Shown one piece after another: positions 8,813 to 17,186 of a DNA stretch of 37,001 nucleotides. The stretch is from Pseudomonas sp. RIT-PI-AD (GTDB taxonomy: Bacteria > Pseudomonadota > Gammaproteobacteria > Pseudomonadales > Pseudomonadaceae). The position numbers and the translations under genes were made by a program. Location of the stretch: contig NZ_JANZKU010000033.1 of assembly GCF_025642785.1 (NCBI RefSeq), positions 1-37,001 on the forward strand. The letters run 5' to 3'. Numbering within the stretch: the stretch's first letter is position 1; each line of letters starts with the position of its first letter. A model generated the notes under the pieces. The model did not search any database and was not told the DNA's origin. It worked only from the letters and a program-made list of their open reading frames with translations.

Positions 8813-10102
8813 TTGAATACTCCCGGTACTTACTCGCCCGACGTTTCCGTTCCGGCGGGTGCGCGCGTCTTCGGCGCCCGCGATCTGTTTTCCCTGTGGT
8901 TTTCCCTCGGTGTCGGCCTGATGGTGTTGCAGACCGGTGCGCTGCTGGCGCCGGGGCTGGGCATGGCGGGGGCGCTGGCGGCGATCCTGCTGGGGGTGGC
9001 GCTGGGCGCGACGCTGCTGGGCTGCGCCGCGTTGATCGGCAGCGACACCGGCCTCTCGGCGATGGCCACCCTGCGCCTCAGTCTGGGTCGCCAGGGGGCG
9101 GTGTTGCCGGCCGTGCTCAACCTGCTGCAACTGATCGGCTGGGGCAGTTTCGAGATCGTCGTCATGCGCGACGCCGCCAGCCTGTTGGCCCGTCGCGCCT
9201 TCGGGGCGGCCAGCCCGTGGAGCGCCCCGGCGCTCTGGACGTTGTGCTTCGGCGCCCTGGCCACCTTGCTGGCGGTCAGTGGGCCGCTGGCCTTCGTGCG
9301 TCGGGTGCTGCGCAAGTGGGGCATCTGGCTGCTGCTCGGCGCGTGCCTGTGGCTGACCCTCGAACTCTTCGCCCGCGCCGATCTCGGCGCCCTCTGGGCC
9401 CGCCGGGGCGACGGGTCGCTGCCGTTCGCCCTGGGCTTCGACATCGCCATCGCCATGCCGCTGTCCTGGTTGCCCCTGGTGGCCGATTACTCGCGCTTCG
9501 GCAAGGGCACGCGAGGCGTATTCGGCGGCACCGCGCTGGGGTTCTTCCTCGGCACGCTATGGCTGATGGGCTTGGGTGTGGCCTACACCCTGGCGTTCGT
9601 CGAAAGCGGCGAGGTCAACGCGCTGCTGCTGGCGCTGGCCGGCGCCGGCATGGGCGTCCCCTTGCTGCTGATCCTGCTCGACGAGTCGGAGAACGCCTTC
9701 GCCGACATCCATTCCGCCGCGGTGTCCTGCGGACTGCTCTGGCCGCTGAAGGTGGAACGCCTGGCCCTGGCGCTCGGCGCGCTGTGCACCCTGATCGCCT
9801 GGTTCGCCCCCTTGGCCGAGTACCAGAACTTCCTGCTGTTGATCGGCTCGGTGTTCGCGCCGCTGTTCGGCGTGGCGCTGGTGGAGCACTTCCTCCAGCG
9901 TCGCCGGCACCTCGCCCCCGGAGCGCACCCGGCATGGCGCTGGGACGCGCTGCTGGCCTGGTTCGGCGGCGTGGCGGTGTATCACCTGCTGGCGCAGGCT
10001 TATCCCGAGCTGGGAGCGACGCTGCCGGCCCTGGTGGTGGCCGGCCTGTTGCAGGGTATCCTCGGCGCGCTCTGGCGCCGCGCGTCGCTCCAGCGTCCTT
10101 GA
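8813..10102 (+). CDS. cytX: NCS1-family permease, CytX-like (probable hydroxymethylpyrimidine transporter)
   Basis: A 429-residue integral inner-membrane transporter of the nucleobase:cation symporter-1 family with about twelve hydrophobic segments. Family landmarks are QLIGWGSFEIVVM after the third segment and LPLVADYSRFGKGTRG in the middle. CytX-type members are predicted to import hydroxymethylpyrimidine and are commonly linked to thiamine genes; location directly after thiC supports that over cytosine. The longer frame starts at 8750 inside repeat-derived sequence, so I prefer the TTG at 8813, which gives MNTPGTYSPDVSVP and has GAGA 9 nt upstream. The ribosome site is weak and the start uncertain. 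No riboswitch of its own is visible. The single REPIN between it and thiC may reduce read-through. Confidence 0.8.
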   Translation: MNTPGTYSPDVSVPAGARVFGARDLFSLWFSLGVGLMVLQTGALLAPGLGMAGALAAILLGVALGATLLGCAALIGSDTGLSAMATLRLSLGRQGAVLPAVLNLLQLIGWGSFEIVVMRDAASLLARRAFGAASPWSAPALWTLCFGALATLLAVSGPLAFVRRVLRKWGIWLLLGACLWLTLELFARADLGALWARRGDGSLPFALGFDIAIAMPLSWLPLVADYSRFGKGTRGVFGGTALGFFLGTLWLMGLGVAYTLAFVESGEVNALLLALAGAGMGVPLLLILLDESENAFADIHSAAVSCGLLWPLKVERLALALGALCTLIAWFAPLAEYQNFLLLIGSVFAPLFGVALVEHFLQRRRHLAPGAHPAWRWDALLAWFGGVAVYHLLAQAYPELGATLPALVVAGLLQGILGALWRRASLQRP

Positions 10103-10111
10103 ACGGTCGGC

Positions 10112-10849
10112 TCAACCGCGGCCGGGGAAGTATTCCGGGCGCAGGATGCCGTTGAGCTGCGGATAGGGGATTTCCAGTTCCGGATGCCCGCTGGAATAGG
10201 GCGCGATGGTGTAGACGTCGTACTTCACCAGCACCGCGCCGCGACCCAGGCCGACGTGGGGCGTGCGCTGGAACGGCCAGTCGCGCAGGTAGTCGGCGTC
10301 CAGCTTGTTGGCGGTGAGCCAGCGCCCGTGGGCCTGCTCCACCACGCGCCAGAAGGCCGTTTCCTGGCCGGGCAGCAGCATGTCTTGCAGCGTCAGGGCG
10401 AGGTGGTGATTGCGGTCGTAGGTGATGAAGCCGCGGCCGGGCATGCCGTGGGCGCCCCCGGTGTCCAGGTAGCTGGAAAGCTCGATCAGCAGGATCTGGT
10501 CGCGCTGCTCGCGCACCTTGGCCTGCAGGTAGCTGCTCCAGCGCGGCTCGGCATCGCGCAGGAAGTCGCGTTCGTAGTCCTGCAGCGAGCGCGGCAGCGG
10601 CGCGTCCGGGGCGTTGCGGGTCATGTCCAGCAGGCGGCGTTCGATCAACCCGTTCAGGCCCGGCTCGTCGGCGAAGCGCAGGGTATCGATATTCACCAAG
10701 GGGCAGTCGCTGCCGCTACAGCCGGGTTTCAGGTGCTCCCAGGCGATATGTTGAGGCGCGGGGGGGCGGGAAGACGTGAGGCTCTGGCAGCCGGCGAGGC
10801 AGAGGACGAAGCCGAGAAGGGCGAGGCGGTTGGCGTGGGGCATGGGCAT
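10112..10849 (-). CDS. DUF3298/RsiV-like lipoprotein
   Basis: A 245-residue predicted lipoprotein: a short basic start, hydrophobic stretch and lipobox LAGC with the lipidated Cys at residue 21. The C-terminal half resembles DUF3298 (PdaC/RsiV-like) domains: SSYLDTGGAHGMPGRGFITY followed by LTLQDMLLPGQE and, near the end, VLVKYDVYTIAPYSSGHPE. RsiV proteins bind lysozyme and PdaC deacetylates peptidoglycan, but this protein lacks the partner domains, so only a cell-envelope role can be proposed. It converges on the permease gene with only 9 nt between them and diverges from nudF. I recall a single gene (PA4972) between thiC and nudF in PAO1; this is the likely equivalent. Confidence 0.8.
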   Translation of the reverse strand: MPMPHANRLALLGFVLCLAGCQSLTSSRPPAPQHIAWEHLKPGCSGSDCPLVNIDTLRFADEPGLNGLIERRLLDMTRNAPDAPLPRSLQDYERDFLRDAEPRWSSYLQAKVREQRDQILLIELSSYLDTGGAHGMPGRGFITYDRNHHLALTLQDMLLPGQETAFWRVVEQAHGRWLTANKLDADYLRDWPFQRTPHVGLGRGAVLVKYDVYTIAPYSSGHPELEIPYPQLNGILRPEYFPGRG

Positions 10850-11059
10850 TCAGACTCGGATGGACAACGGCGACTGGAAGGAATGAGGGTGCCGGTTCGA
10901 CTGCCGTCGGCCGGCCGAGTTCGACGCCCGCCGCCATCGGTCGGCCACGTCCGCGTCGCCGCCGGCTAAGCTGCAAAGGGGCTGCGCCAGGCGTGAGGGC
11001 ACGATAGGATGGCGCGGAAGTCAGACTATCTCCACCTGTTCAAAGCGAGCGAGAAGCGG

Positions 11060-11677
11060 ATGAGCGATACCTTTATCCCAGGTCCGGATGCCGTCGAGAT
11101 CGTCAAGCGCGAGGACTGCTTTCGGGGCTTCTATCGCCTCGATCGCCTGCAATTGCGGCACCGCCAGTTCTCCGGCGAGATGGGGCCGCTGCTCACCCGC
11201 GAGCTGTTCGTCCGCCACGACGCGGTCTGCGTGCTGCCCTACGACCCGAAGCGCGATTGCGTGGTGCTCATCGAGCAGTTCAGGGTCGGCGCCCTCGGCA
11301 AGACCGAGAACCCTTGGCTGCTGGAAATCGTCGCCGGCCTCATCGACAAGGACGAGGTGCCCGAGCAGGTGGCCCATCGTGAAGCCGAGGAAGAGGCCGG
11401 GCTGACCTTCTCCTCCCTCTGGCCGGTGACCCGCTACTTCCCCTCGCCGGGTGGTTCCGACGAACTGGTGCACCTGTTCGTCGGGCGTTGCGACAGCGAA
11501 GGCGCGGGCGGGGTCCACGGCCTGGCGGAGGAGGGCGAGGACATCCGCGTGCACGTCTGGCCACTGGAAGACGCCCTGGCGGCGGTGCGCGACGGGCGGA
11601 TCAACAACGCCGCGAGCATCATCGTCCTGCAATGGCTGGCGTTGAACCGCACGGAAGTGCGGGGGCTGTGGTCGTGA
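11060..11677 (+). CDS. nudF: ADP-ribose pyrophosphatase NudF
   Basis: A 205-residue Nudix hydrolase that cleaves ADP-ribose to AMP and ribose 5-phosphate in the cytoplasm. The Nudix box GX5EX7REUXEEXGU is complete at residues 93-115 (GLIDKDEVPEQVAHREAEEE then AGL). The preceding LLEIVAG and following FPSPGGSDE stretches are typical of the ADP-ribose branch. A 17-residue longer form from 11009 is possible, but the chosen ATG follows GAGAAG and a TAGGAT -10-like box at 11005-11010 covers the longer start. It opens the conserved nudF-DUF1249-cpdA-yqiA-parE cluster of gammaproteobacteria, and its TGA overlaps the next gene's GTG. Confidence 0.93.
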   Translation: MSDTFIPGPDAVEIVKREDCFRGFYRLDRLQLRHRQFSGEMGPLLTRELFVRHDAVCVLPYDPKRDCVVLIEQFRVGALGKTENPWLLEIVAGLIDKDEVPEQVAHREAEEEAGLTFSSLWPVTRYFPSPGGSDELVHLFVGRCDSEGAGGVHGLAEEGEDIRVHVWPLEDALAAVRDGRINNAASIIVLQWLALNRTEVRGLWS

Positions 11678-12120
11678 ACCTGCTGCGCGACCGCTACCGG
11701 GTCGATCTGGCCGGGCTGCAGGCCGCCTGCGAATCCAACTACGCGCAACTGATGCGATTGCTGCCGGACATGCGCGAAGGCTCCGGCGAGCGGCGCATCG
11801 CCCTCAGCCAGGGCGATCACCTGCTCGGCGTGCTGGTGCTGGAAGTGCTCGAGGCATGCCCCTATACCACCACCCTGCGGGTGCGCCAGGAATACACCCT
11901 GCCCTGGCTGCCCTCGCCGCAGATGGAGGTCCGGGTGTACCACGACGCGCGCATGGCCGAAGTGGTCAGCGCCGAGCACGCACGGCGCCTGCGCAGCATC
12001 TATCCCTATCCGAACGCGGCGATGCACCAGCCCGACGAGAAGAGCCAGCTCAACCTGTTCCTCGGCGAATGGCTGAGTCATTGCCTGGCCTGCGGTCATG
12101 AACTGGCGCCGGTCCTCTAG
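11674..12120 (+). CDS. DUF1249 family protein
   Basis: A 148-residue cytoplasmic protein of the DUF1249 (YqiB-like) family, function unknown. Its conserved features are the N-terminal YRVDLAGLQAACESNYAQLM and the C-terminal YPYPNAAMHQPDEKSQLNLF. The GTG start at 11674 shares a 4-nt overlap (GTGA) with the nudF stop; a second GTG at 11668 would add two residues. It is almost always found between nudF and cpdA, implying translational coupling with nudF. No catalytic motif is visible. Confidence 0.92.
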   Translation: MNLLRDRYRVDLAGLQAACESNYAQLMRLLPDMREGSGERRIALSQGDHLLGVLVLEVLEACPYTTTLRVRQEYTLPWLPSPQMEVRVYHDARMAEVVSAEHARRLRSIYPYPNAAMHQPDEKSQLNLFLGEWLSHCLACGHELAPVL

Positions 12121-12155
12121 AAAATGCCGTAACGGCCGATCCAGAGCTCGCTAAC

Positions 12156-12210
12156 TGTGATCTGCGCCGCGCTTCGCGGGTTTACCCTGGCCGCGCCGCA
12201 CCACCATAAT
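12156..12210 (+). promoter_or_regulatory. Candidate cpdA promoter with CRP/Vfr-like half-site
   Basis: TTTACC (12181-12186), an 18-nt spacer and CATAAT (12205-12210) give a plausible promoter in the 117-bp gap before cpdA. TGTGATCT at 12156-12163 matches the left half of the CRP/Vfr consensus, but the right half is poor and overlaps a small CCGCG/CGCGG hairpin. Vfr control of cpdA by cAMP feedback is reported in P. aeruginosa as I recall; the exact site here is inferred. Confidence 0.4.
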
Positions 12211-12237
12211 CCGCTGTAGCCACCAGGAGACGGCCAC

Positions 12238-13053
12238 TTGCCGAGTACGTCCACCCTCGCCCCCGATTCGTCGGTATTGCTGGTTCAGCTTTCCGACAGT
12301 CACCTGTTCGCCCAGGCGGATGGCCGACTGCTGGGCATGGATACCCGCGACAGTCTGGTCCGCGTGGTCGAGCGCGTGCTCGAGGAACAGCCGCGGATCG
12401 ACCTGGTGCTCGCCACCGGCGACCTCTCCCAGGACGGTTCGGCGGAGTCCTACCAGCGTTTCCGCGCGCTCAGCGAAGTCATTCCGGCGCCGGTCCGCTG
12501 GATTCCCGGCAACCACGACGACCGGCAGACCATGGATGCCGTCTGCGCCCACAGCGATCTGCTCGAGCCGGTGTTCGACCTGGGAGGCTGGCGCATCGTG
12601 CTGCTGGACTCCTCCATCGCCGGCGCGGTGCCCGGGCATCTCGACGAAACCCAGCTGGCCCTGTTGGAGCGCGCGCTGGCCGAGGCCGGCGCGCGTCATG
12701 TGCTGGTCGGCCTGCACCATCACCCGGTGTCCATCGGCTGCCGCTGGATGGAGCCCATCGGCCTGCGCAACGCCGAGGCCCTGTTCGCCGTGATCGAGCG
12801 TTTCCCGCGGGTCCGCGCGGTGCTCTGGGGGCATGTCCATCAAGCGTTCGACCGGATGCGCGACGACGTCCGCCTGCTGGCCTCGCCCTCCACCTGCGTG
12901 CAGTTCGCCCCCGGCAGCGACAATTTCCGCGTGGACGAGGAGGCGCCCGGCTATCGCTGGCTGCGCCTGTACGCCGATGGCCGCCTGGATACCGGTATCT
13001 CGCGGGTCACCGGAATCGACTTCGAAGTCGACTACAGCATCAAGGGTTATTGA
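12238..13053 (+). CDS. cpdA: 3',5'-cyclic-AMP phosphodiesterase CpdA
   Basis: A 271-residue class III cyclic-nucleotide phosphodiesterase that hydrolyses cAMP to AMP in the cytoplasm, setting the level that activates Vfr. All metallophosphoesterase motifs are intact in order: DSHLF, GDLSQDG, GNHDD, GLHHHP and GHVH. The start is a TTG preceded by AGGAGA at 12225-12230, which is a good ribosome site; no ATG fits. It follows the DUF1249 gene by 117 nt and has a likely promoter of its own. Confidence 0.96.
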   Translation: MPSTSTLAPDSSVLLVQLSDSHLFAQADGRLLGMDTRDSLVRVVERVLEEQPRIDLVLATGDLSQDGSAESYQRFRALSEVIPAPVRWIPGNHDDRQTMDAVCAHSDLLEPVFDLGGWRIVLLDSSIAGAVPGHLDETQLALLERALAEAGARHVLVGLHHHPVSIGCRWMEPIGLRNAEALFAVIERFPRVRAVLWGHVHQAFDRMRDDVRLLASPSTCVQFAPGSDNFRVDEEAPGYRWLRLYADGRLDTGISRVTGIDFEVDYSIKGY

Positions 13054-13096
13054 GCGCGGCCCACCGCCGCGTGTGCCACCGCGTGTGTCCTGCGGC

Positions 13097-13126
13097 TTGC
13101 AGGTGGCGGCGCGCAGCTTGTAGCCT
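13097..13126 (+). promoter_or_regulatory. Candidate promoter giving near-leaderless yqiA mRNA
   Basis: TTGCAG (13097-13102), an 18-nt spacer and TAGCCT (13121-13126). The predicted start near 13133 lies only about 3 nt from the yqiA ATG at 13136, and no Shine-Dalgarno sequence precedes that ATG. Confidence 0.35.
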
Positions 13127-13135
13127 TCCGCCCCT

Positions 13136-13741
13136 ATGACTGCCCTTCTCTATATTCACGGTTTCAACAGCTCACCCGAATCCCACAAGGCCCGGCAACT
13201 GATCGGGTTGATGGACCGCCTGGGGTGGCGCGCGAGCCTGCGCGTCCCGGCGCTGCACCATCACCCACGGCAGGCGATGCTCCAGTTGCACGAGGCCATC
13301 GCCGAATTGGGCGCGCCCTTGCTGGTCGGCAGTTCCCTGGGCGGCTACTATGCGACCCACCTGGCCGAGCGCCATGGGTTGTCGGCGCTGCTGATCAACC
13401 CGGCGGTGAGCCCGCACCGGCTTTTCGACGGCAACCTGGGGCCGCAGCGGAACTTCTACAGCGGCGAGACCTGGGAATTGACCGAGGACCACGTCCGTGC
13501 CCTGGCCGAGCTGGAAGTCCCGCCTCCCCGGGACCCGGCGCGTTACCAAGTCTGGCTGCAGACCGCCGACGAAACCCTCGACTACCGCCATGCCGAAGCC
13601 TATTACCGAGCCTGCGCCTTGCGCATCCAGTCGGGCGGCGACCATGGCTTCCAGGGCTTCGCCGAGCGGCTGCCGGCGTTGCTGGCGTTCGCCGGCATTC
13701 CCGCGCAGGCCTGGCGCGACATCGATTTTTCCGACCTTTAA
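13136..13741 (+). CDS. yqiA: YqiA/UPF0227-family alpha/beta-hydrolase esterase
   Basis: A 201-residue cytoplasmic esterase with an alpha/beta-hydrolase fold. It shows the start LLYIHGFNSSPESHKARQL, the nucleophile elbow GSSLGG with Ser 67, a likely acid at Asp 145 (QTADETLDY) and catalytic His 170 (SGGDHGF). E. coli YqiA hydrolyses short acyl esters; the physiological substrate is unknown. It lies in the conserved order cpdA-yqiA-parE, 21 nt before parE. There is no recognisable ribosome site before the ATG, which may mean leaderless translation from the promoter just upstream. Confidence 0.92.
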   Translation: MTALLYIHGFNSSPESHKARQLIGLMDRLGWRASLRVPALHHHPRQAMLQLHEAIAELGAPLLVGSSLGGYYATHLAERHGLSALLINPAVSPHRLFDGNLGPQRNFYSGETWELTEDHVRALAELEVPPPRDPARYQVWLQTADETLDYRHAEAYYRACALRIQSGGDHGFQGFAERLPALLAFAGIPAQAWRDIDFSDL

Positions 13742-13762
13742 CGAAACGACGATCCGAGACCC

Positions 13763-15652
13763 ATGGCCACTTATAACGCCGACGCCATCGAAGTCCTCTC
13801 AGGCCTCGACCCGGTGCGCAAGCGCCCGGGCATGTACACCGACACCACGCGGCCCAACCACCTGGCGCAAGAGGTCATCGACAACAGCGTCGACGAGGCG
13901 CTGGCCGGCCATGCCAAGTCGGTACAGGTGATCCTGCACGAGGATAATTCGCTGGAGGTGTCGGACGACGGGCGCGGCATGCCGGTGGACATCCACCCGG
14001 AAGAGGGCATTCCCGGTGTCGAGCTGATCCTCACCAAGCTGCATGCCGGCGGCAAGTTCTCCAACAAGAACTACCAGTTCTCCGGCGGCCTGCACGGCGT
14101 CGGCATCTCGGTGGTGAACGCCCTGTCGAACCGCGTGGAAGTGCGCGTCAAGCGCGATGCCAACGAGTACCGGATGACCTTCGCCGACGGCTACAAGGCC
14201 AGCGACCTGGAAGTCATCGGCTCGGTCGGCAAGCGCAACACCGGCACCAGCGTGCGTTTCTGGCCGGACGGCAAGTACTTCGATTCGCCGAAGTTCTCCA
14301 TCAGCCGCCTCAAGCACGTGCTCAAGGCCAAGGCGGTGCTGTGCCCGGGGCTGGCGGTCAGCTTCGAGGACAGGGCCGCGGGCGAGAAGGTCGAGTGGTT
14401 CTACGAGGACGGCCTGCGCTCCTACCTGGCCGACTCGGTCAGCGAATTCCCGCGGTTGCCCGAGGAGCCCTTCGTCGGCAGCCTCGCCGGGACCAAGGAG
14501 GCCGTCGACTGGGCGTTGCTGTGGCTGCCCGAGGGCGGCGAAAGCGTCCAGGAAAGCTACGTCAACCTGATCCCCACCGCCCAGGGCGGCACCCACGTCA
14601 ACGGCCTGCGCCAGGGGCTGCTGGACGCCATGCGCGAGTTCTGCGAGTTCCGCAACCTGCTGCCGCGCGGGGTCAAGCTGGCGCCGGAAGATGTCTGGGA
14701 ACGCATCGCCTTCGTGCTCTCGATGAAGATGCAGGAGGCGCAGTTCTCCGGGCAGACCAAGGAGCGCCTGTCTTCCCGCGAAGCGGCGGCCTTCGTCTCC
14801 GGGGTGGTCAAGGACGCCTTCAGCCTGTGGCTCAACGCCCACCCCGAACTGGGCCTGCAACTGGCGGAGCTGGCGATCAGCAATGCCGGGCGTCGCCTGA
14901 AGGCCGGCAAGAAAGTCGAGCGCAAGCGCATCACCCAGGGCCCGGCGCTGCCCGGCAAGCTGGCCGATTGCGCCGGCCAGGACCCGAAGCGTTCCGAACT
15001 GTTCCTGGTGGAGGGCGACTCCGCCGGCGGTTCGGCCAAGCAGGCACGGGACAAGGAGTTCCAGGCGATCCTGCCGCTGCGCGGGAAGATCCTCAACACC
15101 TGGGAAGTGGACGGCAGCGAAGTGCTCGCCAGCCAGGAAGTCCACCACATCGCCGTGGCCATCGGCGTCGATCCCGGCTCGCCCGACCTCGCCGAGCTGC
15201 GTTACGGCAAGGTGTGCATCCTCGCCGACGCCGATTCCGACGGCCTGCACATCGCCACCCTGATCTGCGCCTTGTTCGTCCGCCACTTCCGCCCGCTGGT
15301 GGACGCCGGGCACGTCTACGTGGCGATGCCGCCGCTGTACCGCATCGACCTCGGCAAGGAAATCCACTACGCCCTCGACGAGGCCGAGCGCGACGGCATC
15401 CTCGAGCGGCTCACCGCCGAGAAGAAGCGCGGCAAGCCGCAGGTCACCCGCTTCAAGGGACTGGGCGAGATGAACCCGTTGCAATTGCGCGAGACCACCA
15501 TGGACCCGAATACCCGCCGGTTGGTGCAACTGACCCTGGACGACTTCGACGCCACCCGCGAAATGATGGACATGCTGTTGGCGAAGAAGCGCGCCGGCGA
15601 CCGCAAGACCTGGCTGGAATCCAAGGGCGACCTGGCCGAGGTCCTGGTGTGA
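13763..15652 (+). CDS. parE: DNA topoisomerase IV subunit B (ParE)
   Basis: The 629-residue ATPase subunit of topoisomerase IV, which decatenates daughter chromosomes with ParC. GHKL ATPase motifs are clear: DEALAGH, SDDGRGMPVDIHPEEG and GGLHGVGISVVNALS (residues 40-122). A transducer domain follows, then the Toprim motifs EGDSAGGSA (417-425) and ADADSDG (489-495), and the C-terminal KGLGEMNP. Length is normal. Residue 473, where a fluoroquinolone-associated change from Ala is known in P. aeruginosa, is Ser here. The TGA stop overlaps the GTG of the next gene, and parC follows three genes later in the same transcription unit. Confidence 0.97.
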   Translation: MATYNADAIEVLSGLDPVRKRPGMYTDTTRPNHLAQEVIDNSVDEALAGHAKSVQVILHEDNSLEVSDDGRGMPVDIHPEEGIPGVELILTKLHAGGKFSNKNYQFSGGLHGVGISVVNALSNRVEVRVKRDANEYRMTFADGYKASDLEVIGSVGKRNTGTSVRFWPDGKYFDSPKFSISRLKHVLKAKAVLCPGLAVSFEDRAAGEKVEWFYEDGLRSYLADSVSEFPRLPEEPFVGSLAGTKEAVDWALLWLPEGGESVQESYVNLIPTAQGGTHVNGLRQGLLDAMREFCEFRNLLPRGVKLAPEDVWERIAFVLSMKMQEAQFSGQTKERLSSREAAAFVSGVVKDAFSLWLNAHPELGLQLAELAISNAGRRLKAGKKVERKRITQGPALPGKLADCAGQDPKRSELFLVEGDSAGGSAKQARDKEFQAILPLRGKILNTWEVDGSEVLASQEVHHIAVAIGVDPGSPDLAELRYGKVCILADADSDGLHIATLICALFVRHFRPLVDAGHVYVAMPPLYRIDLGKEIHYALDEAERDGILERLTAEKKRGKPQVTRFKGLGEMNPLQLRETTMDPNTRRLVQLTLDDFDATREMMDMLLAKKRAGDRKTWLESKGDLAEVLV

Positions 15653-16653
15653 AGGCGCGCGCCGGGCTGTCGCTCATCGCGACGCTGGCCTCGCTGGCGG
15701 CGTTGGCCGGTGGCGCCGAGGCCGGCCCGGCCCCCTGGCCGGAGCTGAAGCTGACCGCGGAATACCCGGTGGAGGGCATGCCCGGCGGCAACCTGTCCGG
15801 GCTCGCCTGGTGCGGCGACGCGTTGTGGAGCGTTTCCGACCGTGAGGACGACCGGCTGTACCGCCTGCTGCCGGAGGCCGGCCAGCTGCGCGCCGAAGCG
15901 GAAACCTTCGACGCGCCGCCACCGCCGGACAACGGCATGGCCTGGGGCCAGCGCATGCGCACCTGGGCCAGCGGCCTGGCGCGCGGCGGCGACCTGGACT
16001 TCGAGGGCATCACCTGCGACAGCGCCGGCAATCGCTACCTGGTCAGCGAGGCGCGAGCCGCCGTCCTGCAGGTCTCGCCGGCCGGCCTGGCGAGCTGGCT
16101 GAACCTGCCCGACAACCTGCTGCGCCAGGCGCGCGCCGGCGGCATGCTGGTGAACTTCAACGCCATGTTCGAAGGCATCGCCATCGATCCGCCGGGCGAG
16201 CGCCTGTGGCTGGCCGCGGAGCGCGAGCGTCGCGGGCTGCTGGTGTTGCATCGACAGGGCAGTGCCTGGAGCTGCACCGGCGGCTGTGTCCTGCTCAGCG
16301 AGGGCGGCAACGAGGCTTCGCCCCCGGCGGCCGGCGGAAAGTCGCTGTCGCGGGACTTCTCCGACGTGGCCTGGCATGCCGGCAAGCTGTTCACCCTGGA
16401 GCGTCAGGGGTATCGGATCTGCCGGCGCAAGACCGCCAGCGCCGAAGTGGAGCGCTGCTGGTCGATCGCCGCCGAAGCCCTCACCGAGCCCCGGCGCTAT
16501 CCGGTGGACTACGGCATGGCCGAGGCCTTGTGGCTCGACGAGGAGGGCGCCTGGATCGGCGTCGACAACGGTTTCCATCGCCGCGCCGATGGCGAAACGC
16601 GGCCGATCGTCTGGCGTTTCGCCGCGCCCACCGGCGGTTGGAACGCGCCTTGA
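15649..16653 (+). CDS. Exported protein with phytase-like (esterase-like) beta-propeller domain
   Basis: A 334-residue exported protein. The GTG at 15649 overlaps the parE stop (GTGA), has GAGG 7 nt upstream, and starts directly with a signal peptide (KARAGLSLIATLASLAALAG, cleavage near GAEA); the much longer open frame to 14341 only shadows parE. The mature part fits the 'esterase-like activity of phytase' family: LSGLAWCGDALWSVSDREDD, DLDFEGITCDSAGNRYLVSE, FEGIAIDPPGERLWLAAERE, and a C-terminal YGMAEALWLDEEGAWIGVDN. These repeats suggest a beta-propeller with acidic metal-binding loops. Activity is untested. Its position in the topoisomerase IV operon suggests coupled translation, not a functional link. 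Confidence 0.85.
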   Translation: MKARAGLSLIATLASLAALAGGAEAGPAPWPELKLTAEYPVEGMPGGNLSGLAWCGDALWSVSDREDDRLYRLLPEAGQLRAEAETFDAPPPPDNGMAWGQRMRTWASGLARGGDLDFEGITCDSAGNRYLVSEARAAVLQVSPAGLASWLNLPDNLLRQARAGGMLVNFNAMFEGIAIDPPGERLWLAAERERRGLLVLHRQGSAWSCTGGCVLLSEGGNEASPPAAGGKSLSRDFSDVAWHAGKLFTLERQGYRICRRKTASAEVERCWSIAAEALTEPRRYPVDYGMAEALWLDEEGAWIGVDNGFHRRADGETRPIVWRFAAPTGGWNAP

Positions 16654-17186
16654 GCGCACAGCCCGCCGGTAGACGCGCCGGCCGCGTGATGCTGGTGCTG
16701 GCCTGGGCGAGCGGCCTCCTGCTGGCCACGCATTTCTTCGGCGAATGGCAGGCGCGGCGCGACCATCCCAACGCCGGCACGCGATCGGTGCATGGCGACG
16801 GCTACGTCGAGCTGCGCCTGGACGCCAATCGCCAGGGGCATTACCTGCTGGACGGCGAGATCGACGGCCACGGGGTGACCTTCCTGCTGGACACCGGCGC
16901 CAGCCAGGTGGCGATCCCCGAGGGGGTCGCCGAACGCCTTGGCCTGCCGCGCGGAACCCCGGTGACCCTGCGCACCGCCAACGGTCTGGCCAACGGTTAC
17001 GCCACCCGCCTGGCCAGCTTGCGCCTCGGCGACATCCACCTCGACGACGTCGCCGCCCTGGTGGCGCCGGGCATGCCCGGGGACGAGGTGCTGCTGGGCA
17101 TGAGCGCGCTGCGCCGAATGGAATTTTCCCAACGCGACGGCACCCTGGTGCTGCGCCACAGCCAGCCTTCCGAGGTGATCCCTTGA
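16650..17186 (+). CDS. Membrane-anchored retropepsin-like aspartic protease (TIGR02281 type)
   Basis: A 178-residue protein with a basic N-terminus and one transmembrane segment (VMLVLAWASGLLLATHFFG, about residues 13-31), then a periplasmic clan AA aspartic protease domain. The catalytic motif is LLDTGASQVAIP, followed by a family-typical TANGLANGYATRLASLRLGD and LLGMSALRRMEF. Such proteins have one catalytic Asp per chain and probably act as dimers. The TTG start overlaps the preceding stop as TTGA; an ATG at 16688 would shorten the cytosolic tail but break the overlap. Substrate unknown. Confidence 0.87.
   Translation: MSAQPAGRRAGRVMLVLAWASGLLLATHFFGEWQARRDHPNAGTRSVHGDGYVELRLDANRQGHYLLDGEIDGHGVTFLLDTGASQVAIPEGVAERLGLPRGTPVTLRTANGLANGYATRLASLRLGDIHLDDVAALVAPGMPGDEVLLGMSALRRMEFSQRDGTLVLRHSQPSEVIP

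Noticed and set aside
14341-15648. Long N-terminal extension of the phytase-like gene
   Set aside because: It overlaps parE entirely; the GTG at 15649 opens directly into a signal peptide.
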